Assembly (NCBI RefSeq): GCF_963924675.1 | Contig: NC_089230.1 | Coordinates: forward strand, 72,841,223 to 72,905,222 | Direction: 5' to 3' | DNA: 64,000 nt | Origin: Phocoena phocoena | Taxonomy: Eukaryota; Chordata; Mammalia; Artiodactyla; Phocoenidae | Shown here: positions 48,135-58,857 of the stretch, piece after piece | Position numbering within the stretch: the first letter of the stretch is position 1 | Layout: every line of letters begins with the position of its first letter | The notes under the pieces: generated by a model | What the model was told of the DNA's origin: nothing | Databases searched by the model: none | What the model saw: the letters and a program-made list of their open reading frames with translations, nothing else | Made by a program: the position numbers and the translations under genes

Positions 48135-49373
48135 TTAGCCGTAGGTGCAACTGGCATCATCCCCGTGCATCCAGAGGCAGATCTGGGCGTACTTGAGGGG
48201 CGTGATGCGCACGGCCACGTTGTAGTCCTTCTGAACCCCGTTTATGTCCACCCACTGGTGGCCGGAATAGACCGCAATGATTTTGCGTTTCCATCTCTTT
48301 TTGTCCGGATCTTTCAGACGCAGATAGACCCCAGAGCCAGTGGAGCCCGACTCGGCATCGCAGTATTGATAGAGAAGATCATTGGATTCCTCGGACACGC
48401 TGCAAAACCGGTAGACTAACTGATCCGCCCTGTCGTGATCAAATCCTGAGAAGTGGATCATTCCGCCGGGCAGCTTCTTGACAGTGGGACTGATGCCCAG
48501 CTCCATGTATTTCTTTTTGTGAGCACGCTTCAGCTCCAGAAGGGCGTAGTCATAATCCAAGGCTGCATCTCCCCTCCCTCCTCTAGCCCAGCCTTTGGGG
48601 ATGTGGATGTTCTTGACCCGGGTCCACTGGAAGGAGGGCATCCCGTCAGCGGCTCTCTGACCCCGAGCAGATTCCTTTCTCCTTCTCCCAGCCTTGGCGC
48701 TCTCCTTCAGTTTCTCTCTGCTACCCTCTCTTCCAGCACCACCCCTTGCTTCCCTCCTGTTCCTCCTAGAACCTCTGTGCTTCTTGCCACTACCTTTATT
48801 TCTCATCTTCAACAACCCTACCCTTAGCTTTTTGCTACCTTTGATGTAGTCGTTTCGGTCGTGGACACAATGGGCAGCTGTTAGGACGTGGTTGGGGGAG
48901 ATGAGGATACCACTGCAGCCCGTGGAGAGCTTCACGGCCGTATTGAAAGGGAAATTGGTTAAGAATCTCTTGTCCAAGATGCTGAACCTGCTGTCAGTGC
49001 CGTACACCTGTCTCTTTCTCCTCACAGGTGCTCCCTGGGCAGTGAGATTTTCATGTGGCTCAGGGACCCAACCTTGAACTTTCACTCTGGTCAAGGTTCG
49101 GGTGCCGTTCTCAAAGACAGTCTCATATGAGAGAGAGTCTTCCAGGTCAGAAAGGTTGGGAGCCGGGAGTTCTTTCTGGCATTCGATGCCACACGTTTGA
49201 TTTAACACCATCTTAGCATCTGCTTCAAAGGTGGGGCTGGTGAGATGGAAGGTCCTTTCACTGACAAGCCGGGGTATTTTTCTCAAGTGCCACATAAAAT
49301 CCCGTTCCATTTCAGATCCATCGATGAGAGTCCACCCAAGGGTGGAAAGTATCAACCAAAATAGCGTTTCCAT
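48135..49373 (-). CDS. PRSS35: PRSS35, secreted serine-protease-like pseudoenzyme
   Basis: 412 codons in one exon, close to the family length of about 413. Order: signal peptide (residues 1-19, hydrophobic LFWLILSTLGWTLI), a propeptide-like region with N-glycosylation sequons at Asn58, 73, 89 and 109, a furin-type RRKR at 118-121, then a trypsin-like fold. His168 (TAAHC) and Asp275 (DYALLEL) are present, but the nucleophile position reads GSTGSG with Thr345 in place of Ser, so normal serine-protease activity is not expected. This substitution is characteristic of PRSS35. A Lys/Arg/Gly-rich loop fills about residues 192-240. ATG at 49371-49373 has a good context (caaaATGG), and a minus-strand acceptor (tattttaaag) ends at 49393, so the coding exon probably starts at 49392. 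PRSS23 is the nearest alternative and is shorter. Confidence 0.97.
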   Translation of the reverse strand: METLFWLILSTLGWTLIDGSEMERDFMWHLRKIPRLVSERTFHLTSPTFEADAKMVLNQTCGIECQKELPAPNLSDLEDSLSYETVFENGTRTLTRVKVQGWVPEPHENLTAQGAPVRRKRQVYGTDSRFSILDKRFLTNFPFNTAVKLSTGCSGILISPNHVLTAAHCVHDRNDYIKGSKKLRVGLLKMRNKGSGKKHRGSRRNRREARGGAGREGSREKLKESAKAGRRRKESARGQRAADGMPSFQWTRVKNIHIPKGWARGGRGDAALDYDYALLELKRAHKKKYMELGISPTVKKLPGGMIHFSGFDHDRADQLVYRFCSVSEESNDLLYQYCDAESGSTGSGVYLRLKDPDKKRWKRKIIAVYSGHQWVDINGVQKDYNVAVRITPLKYAQICLWMHGDDASCTYG

Positions 49374-50203
49374 TTTGTTCTTCTATGTTGTCCTTTAAAA
49401 TAGAAAGAGAGGCTTTATAATGGTTTCTTTTAAAATATGTTACTTATCATTCATTTAGGTCTTGGGTCCTAAACGTAGCTTCACCACAAATAGGAGCCCA
49501 TATTCTCACTGTACTTAGATTTTACTGAGATTAGATAAACACCCTACTAAGTAGGCTCATACAGACATCCAAAATCAGTAAATTGTTTTCACTCAGACTG
49601 CCCTCCACCAGCCCTAATCCCCGTGCATCCTACCCCCATCTGCCATCTCCCCCTCTTTCTCCCCTCTTTCAACCCAACACATGGGAGAATAAGAAGGGGT
49701 GGCAAACTGCGGTCCTCTGTTGCATAAGCCACACCATCTTCCTTCCAAGGTGTCCTACAACCTTATCTCCAAATGATTTAGAAATAAAGATAACAGCAGA
49801 TGTCCGGCCCTTTCCCTGAACTCAGCTTCTTAATAAAAGCAGGGATCATAAATTCCTCATCTCTAGAATGTAAATGGCTAGCACAGAGCTCAAAAAAAGC
49901 ATTCACTGGAATACAATGAATTTCCCTTAATCACGGCTTGCAGACCAAGCTGATTGATGGTGCAATTAAAATCATAGGATAATATTCTAAAATATTCAGT
50001 AGAGATTTTAGAAGTAAATAAATGGGCTCCTCTGCTATTGACCTGCTTTGATTTTCACAAGCAGAACCCCTAATCGTAAAAAGAAAATACACAGCACAGG
50101 CCCTTTTATCCGAAAATAAGCAAAATGTACCCTGTACTTTTTTAAAACAAAGTTGTGCTTGGAACTACCACCTAAGCAAAGCACCACGCAAAAATACTTT
50201 ATA

Positions 50204-50393
50204 GGGCTTCCCTGGTGGTGCAGTGGTTGAGAGTCCGTCTGCCGATGCAGGGGACACGGGTTCGTGCCCTGGTCCGGGAAGATCCCACATGCCGTGGAGC
50301 AGCTAGGCCCGTGAGCCATGGCCGCTGAGCCTGTGCGTCCGTAGCCTGTGCTCCGCAACGGGAGAGGCCACAACAGTGAGAGGCCCGCGTACC

Positions 50394-50426
<33 letters not shown>
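50204..50426 (+). mobile_element. CHR SINE with a long poly(A) tail
   Basis: Full-length copy with about 32 uninterrupted As and the short target duplication actttatag at 50195-50203 and 50427-50435. The long pure tail suggests a recent insertion. Confidence 0.9.
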
Positions 50427-50429
<3 letters not shown>

Positions 50430-51617
50430 TTATAGTGGCATTTTACTTTATATTAAAATTGTAAGAATTTATGGAGCAAAGGCGATGGTTATGAATTTGC
50501 TACTTGGGGGAACATGATCATGATGAAATATAGTCCCTTTCATCCTGGGTCTCTCATCTGAAAACTGTTTAAATTGTATAATACCTCTTCTATTGTTTAC
50601 ATCTTCTTGCCTTCATTTCCTGCTTCTCTAGGTTCACTGGTATGTAAATCTGTTCCTAGAACTGACTTTCGTCAGTTGTTGCTTGGTGAGAGAGGGGGAG
50701 TAGTACTCTTTGGAGCAGCAGTTTGGAAATTTGTAAGCTATGTTCCAAGTTGTTTTTAACTAATAGTTAAAATACCCAGGCTTAGCACGTGATTTGCACT
50801 GTGTATAAAGCGGAGGCAGTTCAAGGTTAGATTATTCCTACAGTACCTTCACTCTCAAGGCTTTCTCATAAGCTTTCTTTGCTTATCAAAGAAAAGAAAG
50901 CTAATAAAGAATGTCAGGAATGGCCCACAAAGCAGGGTACACCCATAAGATCCTGGGAGCTGGCAGGAAAAGCCGAAGTTGTGTCTGATTCAGAGCCGAA
51001 CATGGGCATCTCTTGATACAACAGAGTTCATTTTGCCATATACAAGTACAGAATTTTATTAACAAACTAATAACATCCTTTTGATAAAACAAAAACATAT
51101 ACTACATTAACCTCTTTGTTAAACATGCTCTATTCATCAAAACACGACAATTAATTTGAATGATCATACATTGGAACGTGTTAGAATAATCTTTACCGTG
51201 ACTTGCATCAGCAAAATTACGTAGAAGTTTTGCAATTTCCATTTTTTTCTGTTTGCTCCCAGTTGAATGCTAAGTAATGGTGATTCTGGTTAATATTAGT
51301 ATTGTTTGCTGAATAGCTTGTACTTCATTTTGGAGACAGGGCATTCTTCTGTAGACTGATGGATATTGTCCAAAAAATCAGTAAACAATATACTTGAGAA
51401 AAAAATCCACACTCATGTCACAATATTTTCTAATCATTACCATGGCAAATTTGACTTTACGCAAAGCAGTGATTATATCAGTAATGATTTTGTTGAACCA
51501 CTTAGTATTTTCTTTTGTTGCCTTTTTATGCAATTTTCATAATGAGTATTTCATCCATTTTATTTAATTGGATTGGAATGACAAAGGCTAACGACTCAGT
51601 AACTCTACTGAGACCTT

Positions 51618-51660
51618 GAAATTGTATGTTTTTTTTTTTTTTTTTTGAAATTGTATGTTT
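51618..51660 (-). mobile_element. Tail-only retroinsertion: poly-T between direct repeats
   Basis: gaaattgtatg at 51618-51628 and again at 51647-51657 flanks a run of about 18 Ts. This looks like an insertion consisting of little more than an antisense poly(A) tail with its target duplication. Confidence 0.6.
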
Positions 51661-52344
51661 AACTGGGTGGTTCCCAAGATGAAAAGTTATGTCTTTCCAA
51701 AAAAAAAAAAAACTAAAATCATAGTTATTTGCTGCCTCTTAGTTTATCAACAGGCCATAATACATGATTTAAAAAAGATGCATACATATCTTTTTATCTA
51801 CTTGATTCTTAGCAAAATTTCAACCAAGGGAGTTTTTTGATGTGGGAAACAAAAGTTTTAAAAATTGATTTTTTATCTAGCTCTATGTGATAACAGCTGT
51901 TCATTATGTACTTAATATATGATTACAGCAAAGACTGAGAATCAGCCAATTACCCACATTAAAAAATACACAGGATCACCTTGTACATTTTAACACTTGG
52001 TAATAATGATCTGTGCAGTAATAAGTGTGTCAAAGGCATTCCTAGGCAAAAGAGAGAACGTCAAAATCTTGGTGTTGTGGTATTGCTTCCACAGTTAGGT
52101 TTTGTTTTTCGGATTTGGGTTTTTTTTTTTCCAGCGTTGTTTAATTTAGTCTTGCAAATTTTTAGCTAGTTAGGATTTAGATAGGTAGAATGCAAATATT
52201 AAATTATAACAGACCAGATGGTATTTTGCTATACAAATAATTGACCTAGAATATGCATCTTAAATTTAGAAGTTCCTTTATTCTTTACCAAATAAAACAT
52301 GTGCCCTGTGCATTAATTCTGTAGTCAGACTTTTAAGAAAGTCC

Positions 52345-52640
52345 CATGTAATGGTTAGTTTTATGTGTCAACTTGACTGGGCCACAGGGTGCCCAGATAT
52401 TTGGTCAGATATTATTCTGGGTGTGTCTGGGAGGGTGTCTCTGGATGATATTAACATTCGAATTGGTAGATAGAGTAAAGCAGATTGCTCTCCCTAATGT
52501 GGGTGGGCCTCATCCAATCAGCTGAAGACCTACATAGAACAAAAAGGCTGACCCTCCTGTGAGTAATGGGGAACTCCTTCTGCCTGACTGCTTTGAGCAG
52601 GGAAATTGGTTTTTCTCCTGCCTTTGGATTCAAAATGAAT
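52345..52640. repeat. Ancient interspersed repeat, family not decided
   Basis: gttttatgtgtcaacttgac tgggccacag and gggtgggcctcatccaatca belong to a common mammalian MER-type repeat that I recognise but cannot name safely. Confidence 0.5.
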
Positions 52641-52726
52641 TTTGAATAAGATTTTGTTTGTTAGTAAGATTTTGTTAGTAAGATTCTGTGCTTGTGAGTG
52701 GCAAAATAAACTCTGTCACATCAAGG

Positions 52727-52920
52727 GATTCCCAGGTTGTAGTCCCCAAACCAGCAGTGTCAGCATCCCCTAGGAACTTGTTAAAAATGCTAATTCTCAG
52801 GGCCCAACCCAGACCTACTGTTCAAAACTCTCCAGGAGAGGTGTGGGTTCCCAGCTAGGCATGTTGTACACAGCCCTCCAGGCAATTCTGATACTCAGTA
52901 CAGTTTCAGAACCACTTCAG
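52727..52920. mobile_element. MER5A-type hAT element
   Basis: About 190 bp: aggaacttgttaaaaatgct, cagggcccaacccagaccta, ending ggcaattctgatactcag ... cagaaccacttc. Confidence 0.65.
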
Positions 52921-54025
52921 CAGACAAGGTCCTGGTGTAGCAGCTTAAGCCCCTCCCAGAAGGTAGACTTTCCAGGGATGATTGCTTAACCAGGTTTCAA
53001 AGGACCTCTGCTTCATCTCTGTGTACAAAATAAATTCATTCTAAACTTTGCTCTTTTACTATGTTAGCAACTGTTAATATTGAATGGTTCCTCCTTTAAT
53101 AGAAAAAAAACCATACTTTTACATAAGTGATTTAATAATACTTCTGAAAAGATTCAAATTCAATAGGCTTGTGTGTAACGCCTCTGATGCTACAGATGAT
53201 GCAAGAGTGTTAGTTGGCCAGCCCTATCTGGTGCCCTTTGAGGGACTCAGCTGCAATGGAGCACAGGAATAAAAGCCATGCCCACATTTATCCTTGGGCA
53301 CGGGAAGGGCAGAGCCTCGTCATATGACCTCAGAATCACAGTAATAAAGGACATGGATTTAGTAAGCCTGTCTAATTCGGCCTATAATTTCAAACTGAGC
53401 AAATGTCTCAGGACACTTCCTTTTGGGAAATCTAAGTTTGCCTTGTGGTAAAACGTCAATGTAACGTAAATGATAGCTCTTGCTGATAGAGCAAGCCATG
53501 GTTCAGTGGATACATCTATAGACTCCTGTCATCCAAAAAGCACTAACTAAAGAGACACGGTCCCAGCTGGTGGAGCAGTTATAGTATTTTGAAAGCTTTA
53601 ATGTGCCATGTCTTCCCTCATTCTCCTCCTTTTTCCTGTCTTCCATTATAATTGTGACCTTCCCTGTCACTTTCCAGATGGCTTGGATTTGGGGCTTCAG
53701 ATTCCAATTTTGGTTAATAAAAGTGAGGTTGCAGTCATGGCTCTCACCACGAGTCAATGTACACATAGTTAATTATGAGTTGGACCATGGAGACGAACGG
53801 AAGGGAAGAGAATTAGGGAGGAAGCAAGAATACCAGGATTTATAGATGAATTCTTACTGATGAAGCAGATATCAGTCCACATTTCTACCTGGTCTGTATG
53901 ATTAACAGAAATGACCACCCGTAACTATAAGAGATAACTTACTATTGCTTTTGTTTGGTTGCTTGCTTATACTTTCTTAGAAATGTAAAAGCTGATAGTA
54001 TTTAGAATATTTGGGTATCTCTACC

Positions 54026-54290
54026 AGCGTAGTGGTTACAAGGGCAGACCAAGGAGTAAGAAGACTTGGGTTAAGTCTCATCTTTACCACTTACTAGGCA
54101 ACTGAATATGGGCAGTTTATTAAGTTCAATTAAGTTTCCATTTCCTCATCTGCAAAGTGAAGATAAGAGTAATCTCAACTTCATAATGTAATTGTGAGAA
54201 TTAAATAAGTTGATATATGCAGAGAATTACCACTGAGCCCAGAGCATAGACACAATCAATAATAAGCTCTTTTATAGTTATTATTCTACC
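54026..54290 (+). mobile_element. MIR SINE, near full length
   Basis: Sense MIR from gcgtagtggttacaagggca through tttcctcatctgcaaagtga to the 3' part near cacaatcaataataag. Confidence 0.7.
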
Positions 54291-55589
54291 TTAATGGGTG
54301 AATTAATATCACTTTAAAACAATTCATCATATAAGGCAAAGTTATAGCACTTTTAGTTTTCTAGAAAGTCAGTTTTACACTCAAATATTTTTATTTCAGG
54401 ATAGTTCCTGACACACTCTCAAACTCCGTTTTTCTTTGTTTTGTTTTTTGTTCAAGGACAGCTTCACTTTAGAGACTTCTCAAATGAATGTTTTCCTAAT
54501 TACTCATTTCTATGAATATCTGTGGCTTTGTAATATGTTTTTCTCATTGCTATTAAACTTCAGTGTGATTAAACATTACCCAGCCATAGAACACTTGAAT
54601 TGCATTTCCCATGTCTTATTTTTAGCCTGAATCTACCCTAAGAATTCTGGAACTGCAACAGGCCCTCAGCCTAAAAAGAAACAGTCAGTGTCAGAATAAT
54701 TACTCTAAGGGAGCGATTTACAGTGAAAGAAAAACCTAACTTTTTGAGTGAGTCTTCTAGAGTGTATAGAATTTTACCATGGCATGACATAATTACATTC
54801 TCAGGCTCAGTTTCTCTTTTGTTTTTTGGTTTGTTACCCTTTAAAGTTTATATTTTAACCCATGTCAGGCAGACGAAAGAAAGATTAGATGACCTTGCTA
54901 TATTAAACGTTTTGAATGAACTATTTTTCTTGTAAATGAACATGAGCTGATTTACCATCCAGAATCTGCACCAGGTGATAGAGTCACACTTACCTGGGCC
55001 ATTCTTTTCACCTGGTCCCTTGTAATGGACAGTGAAGTAGTTGCCCAAGTTCATGTGTATAGTATGCTGCCTTGGAACATAATTTTGCATTACTCTGTCA
55101 GACACTTTCTGAGGGGCTGATATGGGTCAGGGACCACTCAGATCAATGACCTCATAGGGCCAACACCAACTTCTACCTTAATGTATATTAGGACCCAGAA
55201 ATGACTGCATAACCACTTTTGACAACTTGCCTGTCCTTTATTTAGCCATTCAAGATCCCAGCCACTCACCCCTCCCAGCATCACTGCCTGCATTTACACA
55301 TGTGCACGAATGTGAAAACATGTTCCAGCTATCTCCCTCCTCCTCCAGTTTCATCCTCCACCTGCTCGGTCAAGACTGACACACAACAGGTAGACATTGC
55401 GGTCCGGACAAGATACTCTCTTTATCTGCAGAGAGAAGTGCTGGCTTAGGCAAAAGGCCAGGGCAGGAAAGGAGGAGCATTACTAGTGAGAGCAGACAGG
55501 TGGGAAGTGAGCATTAAACGGGTCAGGTTTTAGAGAACACTTGTCGAACTTTGAGTCACTTTCGCAAATTGGGAGCAGATGCAGAGGGG

Positions 55590-55769
55590 AAGTGGTTGGG
55601 AGTCCGCCTGCTGATGCAGGGGACCTGGGTTCGTGCGCTGGTCCGGGAGGATCCCACATGCCGCAGAGCGGCTGGGCCCGTGAGCCATGGCCTGCAGAGC
55701 CTGAGCGTCCGGAGCCTGTGCTCCACAACGGGAGAGGCCACAACAGTGAGAGGCCCGCGTACAGCAAAA
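55590..55769 (+). mobile_element. CHR SINE, 5' end damaged
   Basis: The first recognisable bases are gtggttgggagtccgcctgc; the ggcttccctgg head is replaced or lost. The body and A tail are normal. Confidence 0.8.
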
Positions 55770-55834
55770 AAAAAACAGAAATGAAAAAGGCATGTGGAGA
55801 GCCGAGATAGGCTGAAAGCTAGGCTTCTGCACCA

Positions 55835-57910
55835 GTCAGCCAAGTTGTGAATGCAAAGAAGTTCTTGAAGGAAAGTGAAAGAGCTACTCCAGTGAACACA
55901 CAAATGATAAGAAAGCAAAGGAGCCTTATTACTGATAATGGAGAAGGTTTTAATGGTCTGGATAGAAGATCAAACCAGCCACATATTCTTTTAGGCCAAA
56001 GCCTAATTCAGAGCAAGGCCCTAACTCACTTCAATTCTCTGAAGGCTGAGAGAAGTGAGGAAGCTGCAGAAGAAAAATCTGAAGCCAGCAGAGGCTGGTC
56101 CATGAGGTTTAAGGAAAGAAGCCATCTTCATAACATAAAAGTGACACAGCAAGTGCTGATGTAGAAGCTGCAGCAAGTTCTCCAGAAGGTCTAGCTAAGA
56201 GAATTCATGACGGTGGCTACATTAAACAACAGATTTCCGATGTAGATAAAACAGCCTTCTATTGGAAGAAGACGCTATTGGACTTTCACAACTAGAAAGA
56301 AGTCAGTGCCTGGCTTCAGAGCTTCAAAAGACAGGCTGACCCTCTTGTTAGGTGCTAATGCAGTTGGTGACTTGAAGCCGAAGCTAATACTCATTTACCA
56401 TCCTGAAAATTCTATAGCCCTTAAGAATTATGCTAAATCTACTCTGCCTGTGCTCTAGCGATGGAACCACAAAACCCGGATGACAGCACATTTCTTTACA
56501 ACATAGTTTACTGACTATTTCAAGTCCACTGTCGAGACCTACTGCTCAGAAAAAGATTCCTTTCAAAATCTGACTGCTCACTGATTTTGAATTTTGAGAA
56601 CTGTAATTTATATTTTCTTTTTATTTATTTTTATTTATTTATTTATTTTTGGCTCGTGGGCTTAGTTGACCCGCCACATGTGGGATCTTAGTTCCTCAAC
56701 TGAGGATCTAACCTGCGCCCCCTGCATTGGAAGGCGGATTCTTAACCACTGGACCGCCAGGGAAGTCCCTATATTTTCTTTGATAATACACAAATGTTTT
56801 GAGATGAACTGATTCTAAGTAACTGAATCTAATTAAAATGGACTCTTAACCCAGAAAAAAACATATTACTGCTCACCGACAATGCACCTGGTCACCCAAG
56901 AGCTCTGAGGGAGATCTGCCATGAGATTCATGTTGTTTTCATGCCTGCTGACACAACATCTGTTCTGCAGTCCATGGATCAGGAGTCATTTTGACTTTCA
57001 AGTCTTATTATTTAAGAAATACATTTCGTAAAGCTACAGCTGCCACAGATAGTAATTCTTCTGATGGATCTGGGCAAAGTTAGTTGAAAATTTTTGGAAA
57101 GAAGACACTATCGTAGATGCCATGAAGAACATGCATGAGTCACAGAGGTCAAAATATTAACATTAACGTGAGTTTGGAAGAAGTTGATTCTCATGGATGA
57201 CTTTGAGGGGTTCAGGACTTCAGTAGAGGAAGTAACTGCAGGTGTCATGGAAACAGTGTGAGAACTAGAAATAGAGGTGGAGCCTGAAGATGTGACTGAA
57301 TTACTGCAGTTTCATGATAACACTATAACAGACGAGGAGTTGCTTCTTATGGGTGAGCAAAGAACGTAGTTTCTTGAGATGCAGTCTACTCCTGGGGAAG
57401 ATGCTGTGAAGATTGTTGAAATGACAACAAAGGATTTAGTGTGTAACATAAACTTAGTTGATAAAGCAGCTCAGGAAAGAAGTTCTGTGGGGGAAATGCT
57501 ATCAAACAGCATTGCATGCTACAGAGAAATCGTTCATAAAGGAAGAGTCCATCGATGCAGCAAACTTCAGTAGTGTCTTAATATCAAGAAACTGCCACGG
57601 CCGCCCCACTCTTCAGCAGCCACTGCCCTGCTCAGTCAGCAGCCATCAACCTCGAGGCAAGACCCTCCACCAGCAAAACGGTTATCACTTGCGGAAGCTC
57701 AGATGGTGGTTAGCATGTTTTAGCAACGAAGTGTGTGTTCAATTGTTGTATACGTTGTTTTTTAGACATAATGCTATTGCACAGTTAGCAGACTACAGTA
57801 ACTTTTATATGCACTGGGAACCCCCCAAAATCACGTGACGCTTTGCTGCAATAGTCACTTTATTGCAGTGGTCTGGAAATGAAGCCATAGTATTTCCAAG
57901 TTATGCCTGT
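55835..57910 (+). mobile_element. Broken Tigger1 (pogo/Tc1-mariner) DNA transposon
   Basis: Sense remnant of the Tigger1 transposase. Open pieces at 55847-56164, 57379-57573 and 57458-57838 are separated by stops and frameshifts, and a SINE sits at 56621-56769. The right end closes with the terminal inverted repeat ...ttatgcctg near 57,909. The left terminal repeat and the start of the transposase are missing. No active enzyme. Confidence 0.85.
56621..56769 (-). mobile_element. Older tRNA-derived SINE nested in Tigger1
   Basis: Antisense copy with an ATTT-rich tail and the head ccgccagggaagtccc. The target duplication tatattttcttt is at 56609-56620 and 56770-56781, inside the transposase remnant. 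Confidence 0.85.
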
Positions 57911-58310
57911 AACACATCCTAATGTGTCATATGTGACTATGTTCCTGACTTGGTAAAAGAGACTTTGCAAACGTGATTTAGTTAAGGATTGTGTGATGAG
58001 GAGATTAGCTCGGGTTACCCAGGTGAGCCCAATGTAATCACAGGGATCCTTCTGAGAAGGAGGCGGGAGGGTCAAGAACGAGAAGGATCTGTGAAGATGG
58101 AGGCAGAGGTCAGCGTCAGGCAGGACCACAAGCTACAAAATGCGGGTGGCCTCTAGACCCTGAAAAGGTAAGGAGACATTCTCTGCTGGAACTTGCAGGG
58201 GAGAAGGCAACCCTGCTGACCCTCTCTGGACTTCTGGCCTCCAGAATTATAGGATACTGGGTTAAGTCACGAAGGTTTTGGTAATTTGTTACAGCAGCAA
58301 TAGCAATATA
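57911..58310 (+). mobile_element. MaLR (MLT1-type) LTR abutting Tigger1
   Basis: Text such as gactttgcaaacgtgattta gttaagga, gggcggcctctag-like (tgcgggtggcctctag) and ggtaatttgttacagcagca is MLT1-like. No internal genes. Confidence 0.6.
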
Positions 58311-58842
58311 CTTAGAAAGGTAAAAACCTAGTTCTTAAAACGGCCTGCCCTGGTTGTTTGGAAAGAAAGAAGTAGTGGGGAGTGATATAAGGGGGGAAAG
58401 AACGTTTGGTTCAGAGACTTAAACATAAATGAAAATGTTCGTTTTTAGGAAAATTATACAGACACACAACTTTAGAGCTAAAATCAGAAGATCGTGATAA
58501 AACATTCCTGTAGCATGCAGCAGTATTGCTAGGGAGAATCAAGAACTGGAACAGGATAGATACATTTGTTTATTCGACAAATTCAGTGCAGTGCTGTGCA
58601 TCACTTCATAAGCCTCTTTCCTTGCTTATGAAACTCTGTGATAAGTCCTCCTTAGCCATCGAGTTGGACTAGAACATTTCTAAGATCTCTTTTAGCTCTA
58701 AAGTCCTAGATTAAATCACAAATGAAAAAAACACAAGTTAACTTACTCATCGCTGAGCCTCAAGCCGCTTCGATCCCTAGCCCCGGGTGAGGGGAGGGGT
58801 GGGGGGAGGCGGGTAGGAACTTGCCTGCTATCCCTATTTCTA

Positions 58843-58857
58843 CCACTAGATGGCGAA
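58843..58857 (+). promoter_or_regulatory. Candidate CTCF-binding motif
   Basis: CCACTAGATGGCGAA fits the CTCF core pattern CCASYAGRKGGCRSY at 13 of 15 positions, all of the first 13. It lies in non-repetitive sequence 2.5 kb from the CpG island. Motif match only. Confidence 0.4.

Noticed and set aside
48060..49077. Plus-strand frames over PRSS35
   Set aside because: Antisense shadows of the PRSS35 coding exon.
57379..57838. Transposase-like open frames as a domesticated gene
   Set aside because: They are separated from the rest by stops and frameshifts and a nested SINE; no intact transposase frame remains.
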